64,000 nt of DNA from Arthrobacter sp. Bz4 (GCF_003075455.1 NZ_QDAE01000001.1:124001-188000), one strand, 5' to 3'. Counted from the stretch's first letter, positions 16,355 to 27,847 are shown. The notes: a model not told the origin generated them from the letters alone. Numbers and translations: made by a program.

Positions 16355-18067
16355 GTGACATCGGGTCGCCGGGAGCGGACAGAGCAGCTACCCGGCGTTG
16401 GGGCGACCCGTGCCCGTTACCGCCGCATCATACGCTTCGCCGCGTGGCACCTGGCGGTCACCTGGTGGTTTGAACTGTTTTTGCCGCGCATCGGCCTCGG
16501 CAAAGTGGCGGAGCGCACCCGGACGAAAAGGATGCTGCGCTTTGCCCAGCGCTTCCGTGTCCTGGCGGTGGACCTGGGGGGCCTGATGATCAAGGTCGGG
16601 CAGTTCCTCTCATCGAGGCTTGACGTGCTGCCGCCGGAGATCACTGCGGAGCTGGAAGGGTTGCAGGACGAAGTCCCGCCAGTCCCCTTCAGAGCGATCC
16701 GCGTTCTGGCCGAGTCCGAGCTGGGCGCTCCCCTGGCGCGGGTGTTCGCGTCGGTCGAGGAAGCTCCCATTGCTGCCGCGTCCTTTGGCCAGGCACACCG
16801 GGCCCAGCTCCGGTCCCCTGATTCGGCGGACACCGGACTGACCAGTGTGGTCCTGAAAGTCCAGCGGCCGGGCATCGACGCGATTATCGACATTGATCTG
16901 GCTGCTCTCCGTAAAGTGGGCGGCTGGCTCAGCCGTATTCGTCTGGTTTCCAGTCGGGCGGACGTTCCGGCACTGGTGGAGGAGTTCGCCCAGATCAGTC
17001 TGTTGGAGATCGATTACCAGCACGAGGCTGCGAACCTTGAGCGGTTTGGTGCCGACTTCGCCGAGGACGACAGGGTGACTGTCCCGGCGGTCGTGTGGGA
17101 GCGCAGTACGCGCCGTGTGCTGACTCTCGAAGATGTCACCGCGATCAAGGTCAACGACACGGCAGCCCTGGTGGCAGCGGGTATCGACCCCGCCAGGGTC
17201 GCTCCGGTGTTCGCCTCGGTCATGTTCGACCAGATGTTCACCAACGGCTACTTCCATGCGGATCCGCACCCGGGCAACATTTTCGTCACCCCGACCAGGC
17301 GCCCTTCAGCAGACGACCAATGGACCCTGACCTTCATCGACTTCGGGATGGTGGGCGAGGTTCCGCTCAGCACCCGCAACGGACTTCGAAAACTCCTGAT
17401 AGCTGCCGCCTCCCGCGACGGCAAGGGACTGGTGGCAGCCATCAGCGACGTTGGTGTACTGGTGCCCTCGGCCGACACCACCGAGCTGGAACGGGCGATG
17501 ACTCACCTCTTCTCCCGGTTCGGCGGTCTGGGTTTCGCTGAACTTCGTGAGGTTGACCCGCGGGAGTTCCTCGATTTTGCTGTCGAGTTCGGCGACCTGG
17601 TTCGTTCCCTGCCGTTTCAGCTCCCCGAAAACTTCCTGCTGATTATCCGGGCGATGTCCCTGACCTCAGGAGTGGCCAGCTCACTGGATGCCCGGTTCAA
17701 CCTGTGGGATTCGGTGGAACCGTATGCCGCGCAATTGCTCCGCGACGAGCGTGGCAACCTGGTGCAGGATGTGGCTCAGCAAGCGATTGACGCCGCCGGG
17801 GTGGCCCTGCGGCTGCCACGGCGTCTGGATAGCCTGGTCACCCGCATCGAGGATGGGGCGATAGCCGTTGCCACGCCACGCCTGGAACGGCGGGTGGCCC
17901 AGCTCGACCGGTCGTTCAAACGGACCGCTTCGGCCCTGGTGTTCGGTGCGCTGCTGATCGCCGGTGCTCTGGTCCGGCCTGATGATCTGGTGCTGGGGAG
18001 CGTGCTGATGGTCTCGTCAGCGGTCCCCCTGCTCCATGGGCTGTGGGCGGGCCGCAGCGGATTGTAG
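16355..18067 (+). CDS. ABC1/AarF (UbiB-family) atypical kinase, 570 aa
   Basis: Motifs of the UbiB family appear in order: KVGQ at about residues 80-83 (the KxGQ helix that occludes the active site), AAASFGQAH (alanine-rich loop), VVLKVQRPG with the ATP-binding lysine, DPHPGNI (catalytic loop) and FIDFGMVGE (DFG-like). Two hydrophobic segments near the C-terminus (about 525-568) anchor it to the membrane. Family members support quinone and lipid metabolism through an ATPase or kinase-like activity. Menaquinone biosynthesis or trafficking is a fair guess because the gene lies among respiratory genes. The start is GTG at 16355. Confidence 0.88.
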   Translation: MTSGRRERTEQLPGVGATRARYRRIIRFAAWHLAVTWWFELFLPRIGLGKVAERTRTKRMLRFAQRFRVLAVDLGGLMIKVGQFLSSRLDVLPPEITAELEGLQDEVPPVPFRAIRVLAESELGAPLARVFASVEEAPIAAASFGQAHRAQLRSPDSADTGLTSVVLKVQRPGIDAIIDIDLAALRKVGGWLSRIRLVSSRADVPALVEEFAQISLLEIDYQHEAANLERFGADFAEDDRVTVPAVVWERSTRRVLTLEDVTAIKVNDTAALVAAGIDPARVAPVFASVMFDQMFTNGYFHADPHPGNIFVTPTRRPSADDQWTLTFIDFGMVGEVPLSTRNGLRKLLIAAASRDGKGLVAAISDVGVLVPSADTTELERAMTHLFSRFGGLGFAELREVDPREFLDFAVEFGDLVRSLPFQLPENFLLIIRAMSLTSGVASSLDARFNLWDSVEPYAAQLLRDERGNLVQDVAQQAIDAAGVALRLPRRLDSLVTRIEDGAIAVATPRLERRVAQLDRSFKRTASALVFGALLIAGALVRPDDLVLGSVLMVSSAVPLLHGLWAGRSGL

Positions 18068-18091
18068 GCGCGCAGGACAGCTGTTAACGAA

Positions 18092-18130
18092 CGAGAGGCC
18101 CCCACCGTTGTGAACGGTGGGGGCCTCTCG
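18092..18130. terminator. Strong bidirectional hairpin terminator
   Basis: CGAGAGGCCCCCACCGTT at 18092-18109 pairs perfectly with AACGGTGGGGGCCTCTCG at 18113-18130, leaving a three-base loop. It lies between the convergent ABC1 kinase and ctaF genes and can stop both. Confidence 0.85.
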
Positions 18131-18150
18131 TGTGGTCAGCGCAGACCTGG

Positions 18151-18552
18151 TTAGTGTGCGTGATCTCCGCGGCTGTACTCGAAGACCCAGCCAACAAGTG
18201 CTATCACTACCATGCCAAGGCTGATGTAGAGGATCCAAAAGCCGGCTGCCAGACCCAGGAAACCAGTCGCGGCGGACAGACCGAGCGCCAGGGGCCACCA
18301 GCTCCAGGGGCTGAAGTGACCCTGTTCGCCGGAGCCCTCGTGGATCTCGGCGTCGAGCCTGTCCTCGGGCCGCATTCCAACCCGGCGGCCGGTGAAGCCC
18401 AGGTAGAACCCGATCATTCCTGCCAGACCACCAACGAGCAGAATGCCCAGGAAGCCAACGTATTCATCCCAGCCGGTGAGGTATCCGTAGACAACCCCAA
18501 CGATGAGGAAGAAGGGCAAACCCCAAAAGAAGAGTCCGGTTTCAACCTTCAT
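18151..18552 (-). CDS. ctaF: Cytochrome c oxidase subunit IV, actinobacterial type
   Basis: A 133-residue protein with four hydrophobic helices and the opening [20 protein letters not shown], the hallmark of actinobacterial CtaF. It is a small structural subunit of the aa3 oxidase. Its ATG overlaps the ctaD stop as ATGA. Confidence 0.94.
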   Translation of the reverse strand: MKVETGLFFWGLPFFLIVGVVYGYLTGWDEYVGFLGILLVGGLAGMIGFYLGFTGRRVGMRPEDRLDAEIHEGSGEQGHFSPWSWWPLALGLSAATGFLGLAAGFWILYISLGMVVIALVGWVFEYSRGDHAH

Positions 18553-20276
18553 GGTTTAGGCGTCCTTCCGGTCGCTGCGCCAAGAGCCTGGCCGACAGCC
18601 GAGCTAGGCGTGTGCTGCTGTTGCAGCTCAGGGTGGTGGAGGTCCAGTGCTGGTCGCTCTGACCGGATCCGGGGCAACGAGGTGAAGTTGTGGCGTGGTG
18701 GTGGGCACGAGGTAGCCCACTCGAGTGACGCACCAAAGCCCCACGGGTCATCGACCTCTACCTTCTTGCCGCTGCGCCAGGTGATGTACACATTCCAGAA
18801 GAACGGAATCAGTGAAGCACCAAGAACGAAGGACGCGATAGTGGAGAACTGGTTCATCGCAGTGAACCCGTCCTCAGGCAGGTAATCGGCGTACCGGCGA
18901 GGCATCCCGATGACGCCAAGCCAGTGCTGGATCAGGAAGGTGCCGTGGAAGCCGAGGAACAGCATCCAGAAGTGGATCTTCCCGAGCCGCTCGTTGAGCA
19001 TCTTGCCGGTGAATTTTGGCCACCAGAAGTAGAAGCCGGCGAACATGGCGAACACCACGGTTCCGAAGACCACGTAGTGGAAGTGAGCCACCACGAAGTA
19101 GGTGTCAGAGACATGGAAGTCGAGCGGGGGTGAGGCGAGGATGATGCCCGTAAGTCCACCGAAGAGGAAGGTCACCAGGAAACCGAGGCTCCACAGCATG
19201 GGCGTCTCGAAGGTAATCGAACCCCGCCACATGGTGCCGATCCAGTTGAAGAACTTCACGCCCGTCGGCACCGCGATCAGCATCGTCATGAAGGCGAAGA
19301 ACGGCAGCAGGACCGCTCCGGTGACGTACATGTGGTGCGCCCAGACGGTCACTGACAAGGCAGCGATTGCGATGGTGGCGTAAACCAGGCCCTTGTAGCC
19401 GAAGATCGGTTTGCGACTGAAGACCGGGAAGATCTCGGAAACGATGCCGAAGAACGGCAGTGCGATGATGTACACCTCGGGGTGACCGAAGAACCAGAAC
19501 AGGTGCTGCCAGAGGATCGCTCCCCCGTTGTCCGGATCGAAGATGTGGGCACCAAATCGTCTGTCGGCTCCCAGGGCGAAGAGTGCGGCAGCCAGTGGTG
19601 GGAAAGCCATCAGCACGAGGATCGCGGTGACCAGCGTGTTCCAGGTGAAGATAGGCATCCGCCACATGGTCATGCCGGGGGCCCGCATGCAGATGATCGT
19701 GGTGATGAAGTTGACCGCGCCGAGGATGGTGCCGAACCCGGACAGGGCCAGACCAAAGACCCAGAGGTCACCACCGAGCCCCGGAGAGAACGTGGTGTTC
19801 GACAATGGGGCGTAGGCGAACCAGCCAAACGATGCGGCACCCTGTGGGGTGATGAAACCGGAGACGGCGATAGTGCTGCCGAACAGGAAGAACCAGAATG
19901 CCAGGGCGTTCAGGCGGGGGAACGCCACATCGGGCGCTCCGATCTGGAGCGGCATGATGACGTTGGCGAACCCGGCGAACAGCGGGGTGGCGAACATCAG
20001 CAGCATGACGGTGCCGTGCATGGTGAAGAGCTGGTTGTACTGCTCCTTGGTCTGCAGGATCTGCATACCGGGTTCAAACAGTTCAGCGCGGATGACCAGC
20101 GCCATCACTCCTGCGAAGCAGAAGAAGATGAAGGAGGCGATCAGGTACATGTACCCGATGGTCTTGTGGTCGGTGGAAGTAATCCAACTGACTACCACGC
20201 GCCCCTTGGACCTCGGTACTACCCGCGGCGCTACCAGGGTGCCGGTATCTTCAGCCGTGTATTCGTAGGTGGACAT
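18549..20276 (-). CDS. ctaD: Cytochrome c oxidase subunit I
   Basis: The catalytic subunit that reduces oxygen at the haem a3-CuB site and pumps protons. Visible are [20 protein letters not shown] (CuB histidine with the cross-linked tyrosine), [18 protein letters not shown] (the CuB histidine pair) and [19 protein letters not shown] (haem ligands). Twelve membrane helices fit the 575 residues. The last 60 residues form a hydrophilic proline-rich tail. The start ATG shares one base with the ctaC stop. Confidence 0.97.
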   Translation of the reverse strand: MSTYEYTAEDTGTLVAPRVVPRSKGRVVVSWITSTDHKTIGYMYLIASFIFFCFAGVMALVIRAELFEPGMQILQTKEQYNQLFTMHGTVMLLMFATPLFAGFANVIMPLQIGAPDVAFPRLNALAFWFFLFGSTIAVSGFITPQGAASFGWFAYAPLSNTTFSPGLGGDLWVFGLALSGFGTILGAVNFITTIICMRAPGMTMWRMPIFTWNTLVTAILVLMAFPPLAAALFALGADRRFGAHIFDPDNGGAILWQHLFWFFGHPEVYIIALPFFGIVSEIFPVFSRKPIFGYKGLVYATIAIAALSVTVWAHHMYVTGAVLLPFFAFMTMLIAVPTGVKFFNWIGTMWRGSITFETPMLWSLGFLVTFLFGGLTGIILASPPLDFHVSDTYFVVAHFHYVVFGTVVFAMFAGFYFWWPKFTGKMLNERLGKIHFWMLFLGFHGTFLIQHWLGVIGMPRRYADYLPEDGFTAMNQFSTIASFVLGASLIPFFWNVYITWRSGKKVEVDDPWGFGASLEWATSCPPPRHNFTSLPRIRSERPALDLHHPELQQQHTPSSAVGQALGAATGRTPKP

Positions 20277-21142
20277 CAGCCGTTACTCCCTGCTGTTTCG
20301 GATTCAGTGTCCGGGTAGGAATTGCGATCGTATTCTTCCCCGAGCTGGCCGTCTTCAAGGGTGGCCATGTGCGCGTCGAACTCTTGCTGCGAAACAACCG
20401 CAACGTTGAAGAGCATCTCCGAGTGATACTCACCGCACAGTTCGGCACACTTGCCGTCGAAGGTGCCTTCCCTGGTCGGGGTCAGGGTGATGTAGTTGGT
20501 GCGACCTGGAATCATGTCGCGCTTCTGCAGGAACGCCGGCACCCAGAAGGAGTGGATGACGTCGCGGGCGTTGAGCTGTAGCTCGACCGTCTGGTTGACC
20601 GGCAGGTACAGGGTCGGGAGGGTTTCGGGGATCCCTTCCTCGCCGGTGAGGTTCGCCTGGACGCCGCTGAAGTACTTGTCCTCATTGACGTAGTTGAAGT
20701 CCCAGGACCACTGCTTGCCGCGGACGTCGACGATTACATCAGGGTTGTCGACGCGGGCGTCGATCGCCTGCTGGTCGCGGTCAGTGAAGTAGAAGAACAC
20801 CAGGACCATGAACAGGGGAATGGTCAGGTAGAACACTTCGAGTGGAAGGTTGTAGCTGACCTGGCGTGGGAATCCGGTCTCATTCCGGCGCCGGCGATAA
20901 GCAACGATGCACCAGATGATGAGGCCCCAGGTGATGATGCCGACTATCAGTGCGGCAATCCAGGAATTCACCCACAGATCGATGATTCGGCCGGTGTGGT
21001 TGGTGTTGTCGCGCTCGGCGGGCAACCAACCCCTTTGGACTTCAGCTGAACAGCCCGACAGAAACAACGCGCCAATCAGCATAATGCTGGAGATCTTGAC
21101 GACCCTTGCGCGCCGGGTGCCGGTTCGGTGCTGCGAACTCAC
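20276..21142 (-). CDS. ctaC: Cytochrome c oxidase subunit II
   Basis: A lipoprotein signal with lipobox LSGC places the anchored cysteine at residue 31. Two membrane helices follow (about 55-80 and 100-120). The extracytoplasmic cupredoxin domain carries the CuA site [12 protein letters not shown] near residues 230-241. CuA accepts electrons from QcrC. GTG at 21142 follows GGAAGGG. With ctaD and ctaF it forms one overlapping operon. Confidence 0.96.
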   Translation of the reverse strand: MSSQHRTGTRRARVVKISSIMLIGALFLSGCSAEVQRGWLPAERDNTNHTGRIIDLWVNSWIAALIVGIITWGLIIWCIVAYRRRRNETGFPRQVSYNLPLEVFYLTIPLFMVLVFFYFTDRDQQAIDARVDNPDVIVDVRGKQWSWDFNYVNEDKYFSGVQANLTGEEGIPETLPTLYLPVNQTVELQLNARDVIHSFWVPAFLQKRDMIPGRTNYITLTPTREGTFDGKCAELCGEYHSEMLFNVAVVSQQEFDAHMATLEDGQLGEEYDRNSYPDTESETAGSNG

Positions 21143-21334
21143 AGACGGCCCTTCCTTTTCTTACGTGTCTGCCACCCGTGGCGGCGTTACCCCGTGTGCG
21201 CAAAAAGCACACATTTAGTTTTACTACTTACTGTAGAGCTTACCTGTTACCGCCGCCATTGGATGACACAAAGACGGCCTGCCGTGGAACTTTTGGCAGG
21301 TCATCTGTGCGTTTGTTTGGGCAGCTGACACGTG
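21143..21334. other. ctaC upstream region with hairpin
   Basis: This 192-base gap should hold the ctaCDF promoter. An inverted repeat, GTGTGC and GCACAC around CAAAAA, lies at about 21194-21212. No good consensus -35/-10 pair was found. Confidence 0.35.
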
Positions 21335-21715
21335 CTAGTGGAATGAATCGCCGCACGCGCAGGAACCGCCAGCGTTGGGGTTGTCGATAGTGAAGCCCTG
21401 CTTGGAAATGGTGTCTTCGAAATCGATGGAGGCGCCTGCAAGATAGGGAACGCTCATCTTGTCGACGATGACCTCGACGCCGTCGAAGTCCCTGACGGCG
21501 TCGCCGTCGAGGGTTCGTTCGTCGAAATACAGCTGGTAGATCAAACCGGAGCAGCCGCCGGGCTGCACGGCGACGCGCAGGCGCAGGTCGGTGCGGCCCT
21601 CCTGTTCGAGGAGGCTGCGTACCTTTTCGGCAGCTACCTCAGATAGCGCCACCTCGTGTGCGGCCAACGCGGCCTCGGTGGTCTCTGTGGTGGTTTCGCT
21701 GGTGGAAGTACTCAT
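21335..21715 (-). CDS. erpA: A-type iron-sulfur carrier/insertion protein (ErpA/HesB family)
   Basis: The three cluster-binding cysteines of the A-type family are present: Cys55 in QPGGCSGLIY and Cys119 and Cys121 in GGSCACGDSFH. The core is about 100 residues; the first 20 are a low-complexity Thr/Ser/Glu extension. The protein carries a [2Fe-2S] or [4Fe-4S] cluster to target enzymes. The nearby Rieske subunit is an obvious client type, though no direct link is shown. The symbol is by family; IscA or SufA names would be equally defensible. Confidence 0.88.
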   Translation of the reverse strand: MSTSTSETTTETTEAALAAHEVALSEVAAEKVRSLLEQEGRTDLRLRVAVQPGGCSGLIYQLYFDERTLDGDAVRDFDGVEVIVDKMSVPYLAGASIDFEDTISKQGFTIDNPNAGGSCACGDSFH

Positions 21716-21808
21716 TACTGGTTTCTCCTCGCTGTGGACACGTGTCGCGGTTTTGCGTCCTACCCAATGGTACGTCGGCAGTCCCGTTCGGGACCAACCC
21801 CCGGCTTT

Positions 21809-23251
<1,443 letters not shown>

Positions 23252-23273
23252 TCAGGCCGGGTATCCTTGGAGG

Positions 23274-23846
23274 GTGTTTGGACGAAAAAAAGAGGCCCCT
23301 GAGGCCCCAGTAGACCAGTTACCCGCAGAGCGCCCAGTAGGCAAGGGAGCGCCGACGCCACGCCGTAGCTCGCAGGAGGCTGCGCGGAAACGGCCGTTGG
23401 TGCCTGACGACCGGAAGGCAGCCAGGGCCGCAAGCCGTGATGCGCAGCGGGCAGAGCGGCTCAAAACGCGCCAGGCCCTCGATACCGGCGATGAACGGTA
23501 CCTACCGTTGCGCGACAAGGGCCCAGCCCGTCGTTACATCAGGGATTTCGTCGATGCCCGCTGGAACCTCGGAGAGTTCCTGATGGTTGCCGCCCTGGTG
23601 TTTGTGCTCCTGAGCTTTGTGCAGAACCTCCAGGTACAGGCGATCGTGTTGAACGCCTTCTGGATCCTTATCCTCGCCGTTGTGCTGGACTGTTTCCTGT
23701 TGCGGCGTTCACTCAAGTCGAAGCTGACCGCCAAGTTCGGCGAGCCTGCCCGCGGTGACCTCTGGTACGGAGTCACCCGTGGGCTGCAGCTCCGCCGGCT
23801 GCGGCTGCCCAAGCCGCTGGTGAAGCGCGGCCAGTACCCCGCCTGA
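23274..23846 (+). CDS. DUF3043 membrane protein, 190 aa
   Basis: The likely start is GTG at 23274: TATCCT (23262-23267) ends six bases upstream, so the transcript is probably leaderless. The first 95 residues are highly charged. Then come RRYIRDFVDARWNLGEFLM, two membrane helices (about 104-140) and a basic tail, the full pattern of DUF3043. Function is unknown. It is divergent from the M20 peptidase gene. Confidence 0.85.
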   Translation: MFGRKKEAPEAPVDQLPAERPVGKGAPTPRRSSQEAARKRPLVPDDRKAARAASRDAQRAERLKTRQALDTGDERYLPLRDKGPARRYIRDFVDARWNLGEFLMVAALVFVLLSFVQNLQVQAIVLNAFWILILAVVLDCFLLRRSLKSKLTAKFGEPARGDLWYGVTRGLQLRRLRLPKPLVKRGQYPA

Positions 23847-23856
23847 CTATCTCTAG

Positions 23857-23897
23857 AAAAATAACCCCGGGGCGCCCAGCGGCCCGGGGTTATTTTT
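23857..23897. terminator. Intrinsic terminator, both directions
   Basis: AAAAATAACCCCGGG (23857-23871) pairs with CCCGGGGTTATTTTT (23883-23897), so each strand ends in a T run. It separates the convergent DUF3043 and pyrD genes. Confidence 0.88.
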
Positions 23898-23899
23898 GC

Positions 23900-23937
23900 G
23901 GGGTCACTGTTTTGGGGTCACTGGTTCGGGGTCACTG
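23900..23937. repeat. Three GGGGTCACTG repeats at the pyrD stop
   Basis: GGGGTCACTG occurs at 23900, 23914 and 23928, a 14-base period. On the minus strand each copy brings a TGA, and because 14 is not a multiple of three the three stops fall in different frames. The first of them is the pyrD stop. Confidence 0.85.
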
Positions 23938-25008
23938 CCGTGCCGCGAGCAGGGCTTCCAGGCGCCGGTTGATGTGCCGGGCCCAGAATGGTCCTTCGTA
24001 GAGGAACGCGGTGTAGCCCTGCACCAGGGTGGCGCCGGCATCGAGGCGTTCGAGGACGTCCTCCGCTGACTCGACCCCGCCCACCGACACGATCGCCAGG
24101 TTCTCACCGGCGGCGGCGCGGAGACGGCGAAGCACCTCGAGCGAACGCTGCTTCAGCGGCGCCCCGCTGAGGCCGCCGACTCCACACTTCATGACGGTCG
24201 CGTTGTCGGTCACCAGCCCCGACCGTGTGATGGTGGTGTTCGTCGCGATCACGCCGTCCAGTCCAAGGTCGACGGCGAGGGCCGCGACGTCGTCGATGTC
24301 CTGGTCCTCAAGATCGGGTGCAATCTTGACCAGGAGGGGAACCGGCCGCCCGGCGGCCTCGTCGGCCGCTGCCCTGACGGCAGTGAGCAGGGGTCGGAGC
24401 GATTCGACGTTCTGCAGGAGGCGCAGGCCGGGCGTATTTGGTGAGCTGACGTTGACCACCAGATAGTCGGCGGCGGGCGCCAGCTCGCGGGTACTGACCA
24501 GGTAGTCCTCGACGGCGTCGCGGAGATTGACCGACTTCGTCTTCCCGATGTTGACCCCGATCATCGGCCGGTTGGCGACGTACCGCCGTTCGAGTTTGGT
24601 GCGTGCCGCCCTCAGCCGCGGGGCAACGGCCGCGGCGCCGTCGTTGTTGAAGCCCATCCGGTTGATCACTGCCCGGTCGGCGACCAGCCTGAACAGCCGC
24701 GGGGTCGGGTTGCCCGGTTGCGCCTGCCCGGTGATGGTGCCCACCTCGATGTGCCCGAATCCCAGGCTGGTGAGTGGGGTGATGCCGTGCCCTTCCTTGT
24801 CGAATCCGGCGGCCAGACCGAACGGGGAGGGGAAGGTGAGCCCGAAGGCTGAGGTCTGCAGGCCCGGGTGCGGTTTGGTCAGGTGCCGCAGTACCAGGCC
24901 GGCCGGCGTACGCTCGGCCACGCGAATCAGCCGGAAACCAATGCGATGGGCCTTTTCGGCGTCCATGCGGGCAAAGACCAGTTGAAAAAGGGCAGGGTAG
25001 ATTCGCAT
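23932..25008 (-). CDS. pyrD: Dihydroorotate dehydrogenase, class 2 (quinone-dependent)
   Basis: PyrD oxidises dihydroorotate to orotate in pyrimidine synthesis and passes electrons to menaquinone at the membrane. The N-terminal amphipathic helix (RIYPALFQLVFARMDAEKAH) marks class 2. FMN and substrate motifs are VVNVSSPNTPGLRLLQ with the catalytic serine, ATNTTITR, and SVGGVESAEDVLERL. Its length of 358 residues is usual. The start is ATG at 25008. Confidence 0.95.
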   Translation of the reverse strand: MRIYPALFQLVFARMDAEKAHRIGFRLIRVAERTPAGLVLRHLTKPHPGLQTSAFGLTFPSPFGLAAGFDKEGHGITPLTSLGFGHIEVGTITGQAQPGNPTPRLFRLVADRAVINRMGFNNDGAAAVAPRLRAARTKLERRYVANRPMIGVNIGKTKSVNLRDAVEDYLVSTRELAPAADYLVVNVSSPNTPGLRLLQNVESLRPLLTAVRAAADEAAGRPVPLLVKIAPDLEDQDIDDVAALAVDLGLDGVIATNTTITRSGLVTDNATVMKCGVGGLSGAPLKQRSLEVLRRLRAAAGENLAIVSVGGVESAEDVLERLDAGATLVQGYTAFLYEGPFWARHINRRLEALLAARQ

Positions 25009-25097
25009 GATCTAAAACTCCCACGCTGGGGCGGTCAACAACAACTTGCGTTGCACGCACCGACCAGCGAATCTGCTGGACCCGTGGTGAGACGGGC

Positions 25098-25103
25098 TAC
25101 AGT
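25098..25103 (+). promoter_or_regulatory. Predicted -10 box TACAGT, leaderless hydrolase gene
   Basis: TACAGT at 25098-25103 ends six bases before the ATG at 25110, and no ribosome binding site is seen, so the message probably starts at the ATG. A CTGGAC about 17 bases upstream is a poor -35 box. Confidence 0.45.
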
Positions 25104-25109
25104 TTTCGA

Positions 25110-26204
25110 ATGGGGCTGACATGGAGACCGGATTATCTGGGCGACGGATTCACCGCCGCCGACCTCAAACTGGCTGCTGATGATGAGGGGCCCTGCGTCG
25201 CCACACTGGTGGCCTACACGCCGCCAGTCACCGCTGAAACTCCCCCGACGCCAGAGACCTCCCCCGGCCTGCAGCACCTGGCCAACTGGTGGTCCCGCTT
25301 GACGGCTCGGATGGCCCCCGTCCCGGAGGCCCCGAGCGTCGCCCCTCCCCCAGTCAGCGCCGTCCTGTACATCCACGGTTGGAGCGACTACTTCCTGCAC
25401 CGTGGCCTGGCTGCCTTTTGTGCCGACCGCGGCGTTGAGTTCTATGCGCTGGATCTGAAAAAGTACGGGCGTAGTCTCCGTGACGGGCAAACCCCCGGCT
25501 ATGTGGCGAACCTCGACGAGTATGACGAGGATATTGACGCTGCGCTGCGGGCGATTGAATCCCGGGTCAGGGCGCGCCACGGCGTGGGAACCGACGTGTT
25601 GATTCACCTGATGGCCCACTCGACGGGCGGGCTGATCGCTTCCCTGTGGGCCCACCGCAACCCTGGCAGGATCGAGAGCCTGATCCTGAACAGCCCCTGG
25701 CTCGATGTGCAGAGCAACCCGATCCTGCGTGGCGCAACCCAGGGCCTGCTGGACCCCATCATCCGGTTCAAGCCGAAAGCGAAGCTGATCTTGCCGGAGT
25801 TTGGCTTCTATTGGCGCAGCATCAGCAACGCCGCCGACGGCGAGTGGGAAATCCACCCACAGTGGCGACCCGAGTTCGGCTTCCCGATCCGGGCCGGCTG
25901 GGTTGCAGCAGTGTTGGCGGGCCACGCACAGGTGCGGAGGGGCCTGGCCATCGACGTGCCCGTCTTGGTTCTGGCCTCGGCCCGCTCGTCGGTCAGCCCG
26001 GTCTGGAATGACTCAATGCTGACCTCGGATAGCGTGCTCGATGTCACCCTGATGACCCAACGGGCGCTCCAGCTCGGCCCCACCGTCACCGTCTGCCGGT
26101 TTGAGGGCGCCCTGCACGATGTCCTGCTGTCCCGGGAACCTGTCCGCCGCGAGGTATACCGATCCCTGGATCGGTGGCTGCGCTGCCAGCAGCAGGCAGG
26201 CTGA
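25110..26204 (+). CDS. Alpha/beta hydrolase, serine aminopeptidase/monoglyceride lipase-like, 364 aa
   Basis: The core has YIHGWSDYFLHRGLAAF (oxyanion region, about residues 88-104), YALDLKKYGRS as in monoglyceride-lipase-like enzymes, and the nucleophile elbow MAHSTGG with Ser171. An N-terminal proline-rich insert (about 38-82) separates the first strand from the core. The probable catalytic histidine is in EGALHDVLLSR near residue 335. It probably cleaves a lipid ester or lysophospholipid, but this is a family-level guess. Confidence 0.85.
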   Translation: MGLTWRPDYLGDGFTAADLKLAADDEGPCVATLVAYTPPVTAETPPTPETSPGLQHLANWWSRLTARMAPVPEAPSVAPPPVSAVLYIHGWSDYFLHRGLAAFCADRGVEFYALDLKKYGRSLRDGQTPGYVANLDEYDEDIDAALRAIESRVRARHGVGTDVLIHLMAHSTGGLIASLWAHRNPGRIESLILNSPWLDVQSNPILRGATQGLLDPIIRFKPKAKLILPEFGFYWRSISNAADGEWEIHPQWRPEFGFPIRAGWVAAVLAGHAQVRRGLAIDVPVLVLASARSSVSPVWNDSMLTSDSVLDVTLMTQRALQLGPTVTVCRFEGALHDVLLSREPVRREVYRSLDRWLRCQQQAG

Positions 26205-26271
26205 ACCTCTGGCCACTAAGGGGACGCTACCCGGTCACCACCGGGACGCTACCGGGTCGGCCGCGGCGACA

Positions 26272-27078
26272 CTATTTGGTCGCTGGCGACGACTGATCCA
26301 CGGCGCCCCCGAACCGTCGGTCCCGGCCCGCGTATTCGCCGATGGCTCGCCACAAAACCCGACGGTCGACGTCGGGCCACAGCACGTCCATGAACACCAT
26401 CTCTGCGTAGGCGGACTGCCACAGCATGAAATTGGAGAACCGTTGCTCCCCGGACGTCCTCAGGAACAAATCCACGTCCGGGAGGTCGGGTTCATCAAGG
26501 TACTTTTGGATGGTTTTCTCGGACACGGCCGACGCACGCAGCCTACCGGCCTCCACTTGCTCGGCGATCGCTTTGGCGGCGTCGGCGATTTCGGCGCGGC
26601 CACCATAGTTGACGCACATTGTCAGGGTGCAGGTAGTGTTCCCCAGGGTCTGCTGTTCGGCTAATTCGAGTTCCTTGACCACCGACTGCCACAACCGTGG
26701 CCGCCTGCCCGACCAGCGAATCCGCACCCCCCACGCGTCGAGTTGATCACGTTGCCGGCGCAGCACATCCCGGCTGAACCCCATCAGGAAACGCACTTCC
26801 TCGGGCGACCGTTTCCAGTTCTCGGTGGAGAAGGCGTACACCGACACGTGCTTCACCCCAATCTCGATGGCGCCGGCCATCACATCGAGCAGCGCAGCCT
26901 CACCCGCCCGGTGCCCCTCTGTCCGGGGCAACCCGCGCTGGTTGGCCCATCGGCCGTTCCCGTCCATCACAATCGCCACGTGCTTTGGCACGAACTGCGC
27001 CGGGATAGCCGGTGCCACCTCGCCCGATGGATGGGGCCATGGCCGGACGGGGCGGGTACCTGGTCGGTCCTGGTTCAC
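26272..27078 (-). CDS. uppS: Isoprenyl transferase (undecaprenyl diphosphate synthase family)
   Basis: This cis-prenyltransferase makes the polyprenyl diphosphate carrier used for cell-wall synthesis. The substrate-binding loop [20 protein letters not shown], the motif [16 protein letters not shown], and the C-terminal [19 protein letters not shown] are all present. Start GTG at 27078 overlaps the recO stop as GTGA, giving 268 residues; a longer open frame upstream overlaps recO and is not needed. The gene is coupled to recO, a frequent pair in actinobacteria. Confidence 0.94.
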   Translation of the reverse strand: MNQDRPGTRPVRPWPHPSGEVAPAIPAQFVPKHVAIVMDGNGRWANQRGLPRTEGHRAGEAALLDVMAGAIEIGVKHVSVYAFSTENWKRSPEEVRFLMGFSRDVLRRQRDQLDAWGVRIRWSGRRPRLWQSVVKELELAEQQTLGNTTCTLTMCVNYGGRAEIADAAKAIAEQVEAGRLRASAVSEKTIQKYLDEPDLPDVDLFLRTSGEQRFSNFMLWQSAYAEMVFMDVLWPDVDRRVLWRAIGEYAGRDRRFGGAVDQSSPATK

Positions 27079-27824
27079 TGACGCTCCACTAGTTTGAGAG
27101 ATTTGACGACGCGTTCGAGGTGCCACTGTAGATAGCTTGCCACCAATCCCGCCGCCTCCCTGCGGGATTGCGGACTGGAGGCATCCGCTGTTCCCCAGTT
27201 TCCGGACAAGAGGGCGGCGAGCAGTTCCATGGACTCCGGCGCTGGCGATGCCGCACCGGGTGGCCGACAGTCGGGGCAAACGCCGCCACCGAGCGGTGCC
27301 GAGAACGCGGTATGAGGGCCGGGCGTGCCGCAACGGGCGCAGTCGGTGAAACTCGGCGCCCACCCCGCGGTGGCAAGAGCCCGCAACAGGTAGGAGTCGA
27401 GGATCAGCTCCGGCGCGTGCAGACCCCTGCTCAGGGCGGACAGGGCCCCCACGATCAGGTTGTACTGCGCACCGGAGGACTCGCCGTCGGCGTCGGTCAG
27501 CCGCTCGGCGGTCTCCGCGATCGCCGCAGCGGCGGTGTACCGTCCGTAGTCGGCAGCGATCCCATGCCCGTAGGCTCCCTTGGTCTGCGCCTGCGTGACG
27601 ACGTCGAGGTTGCGGCCAGCCACCAGCTGCAGATCGACCGTCATATAGGGTTCCAGCCGGGACCCGAACTTGCTGCTGGTCCGTCGCACGCCTTTGGCTA
27701 CCGCCCGGACCTGCCCATGGTCGCGGGTCAGGAAGACAATAATCCGGTCGGCTTCGCCCAGCTTGTAGGTGCGCAGCACCACGCCTTCGGCGCGGTAGGT
27801 GCGGGAGGCGAAGGACGAAGACAC
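27075..27824 (-). CDS. recO: DNA repair protein RecO
   Basis: RecO helps load RecA by the RecFOR route and anneals single strands. The N-terminal OB-fold is visible in [20 protein letters not shown] and [14 protein letters not shown] zinc-finger set, CARCGTPGP and VCPDCRPP, lies in the C-terminal half. GTG at 27824 is preferred, giving 249 residues; an in-frame ATG at 27854 adds ten residues that look non-homologous. Confidence 0.93.
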   Translation of the reverse strand: MSSSFASRTYRAEGVVLRTYKLGEADRIIVFLTRDHGQVRAVAKGVRRTSSKFGSRLEPYMTVDLQLVAGRNLDVVTQAQTKGAYGHGIAADYGRYTAAAAIAETAERLTDADGESSGAQYNLIVGALSALSRGLHAPELILDSYLLRALATAGWAPSFTDCARCGTPGPHTAFSAPLGGGVCPDCRPPGAASPAPESMELLAALLSGNWGTADASSPQSRREAAGLVASYLQWHLERVVKSLKLVERQ

Positions 27825-27847
27825 AGACCTATTTTCGCACCCCTTGG

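Noticed and set aside
27079-27363. N-terminal extension of uppS
   Set aside because: It overlaps recO in another frame, lacks homology, and a GTGA-coupled start exists at 27078.
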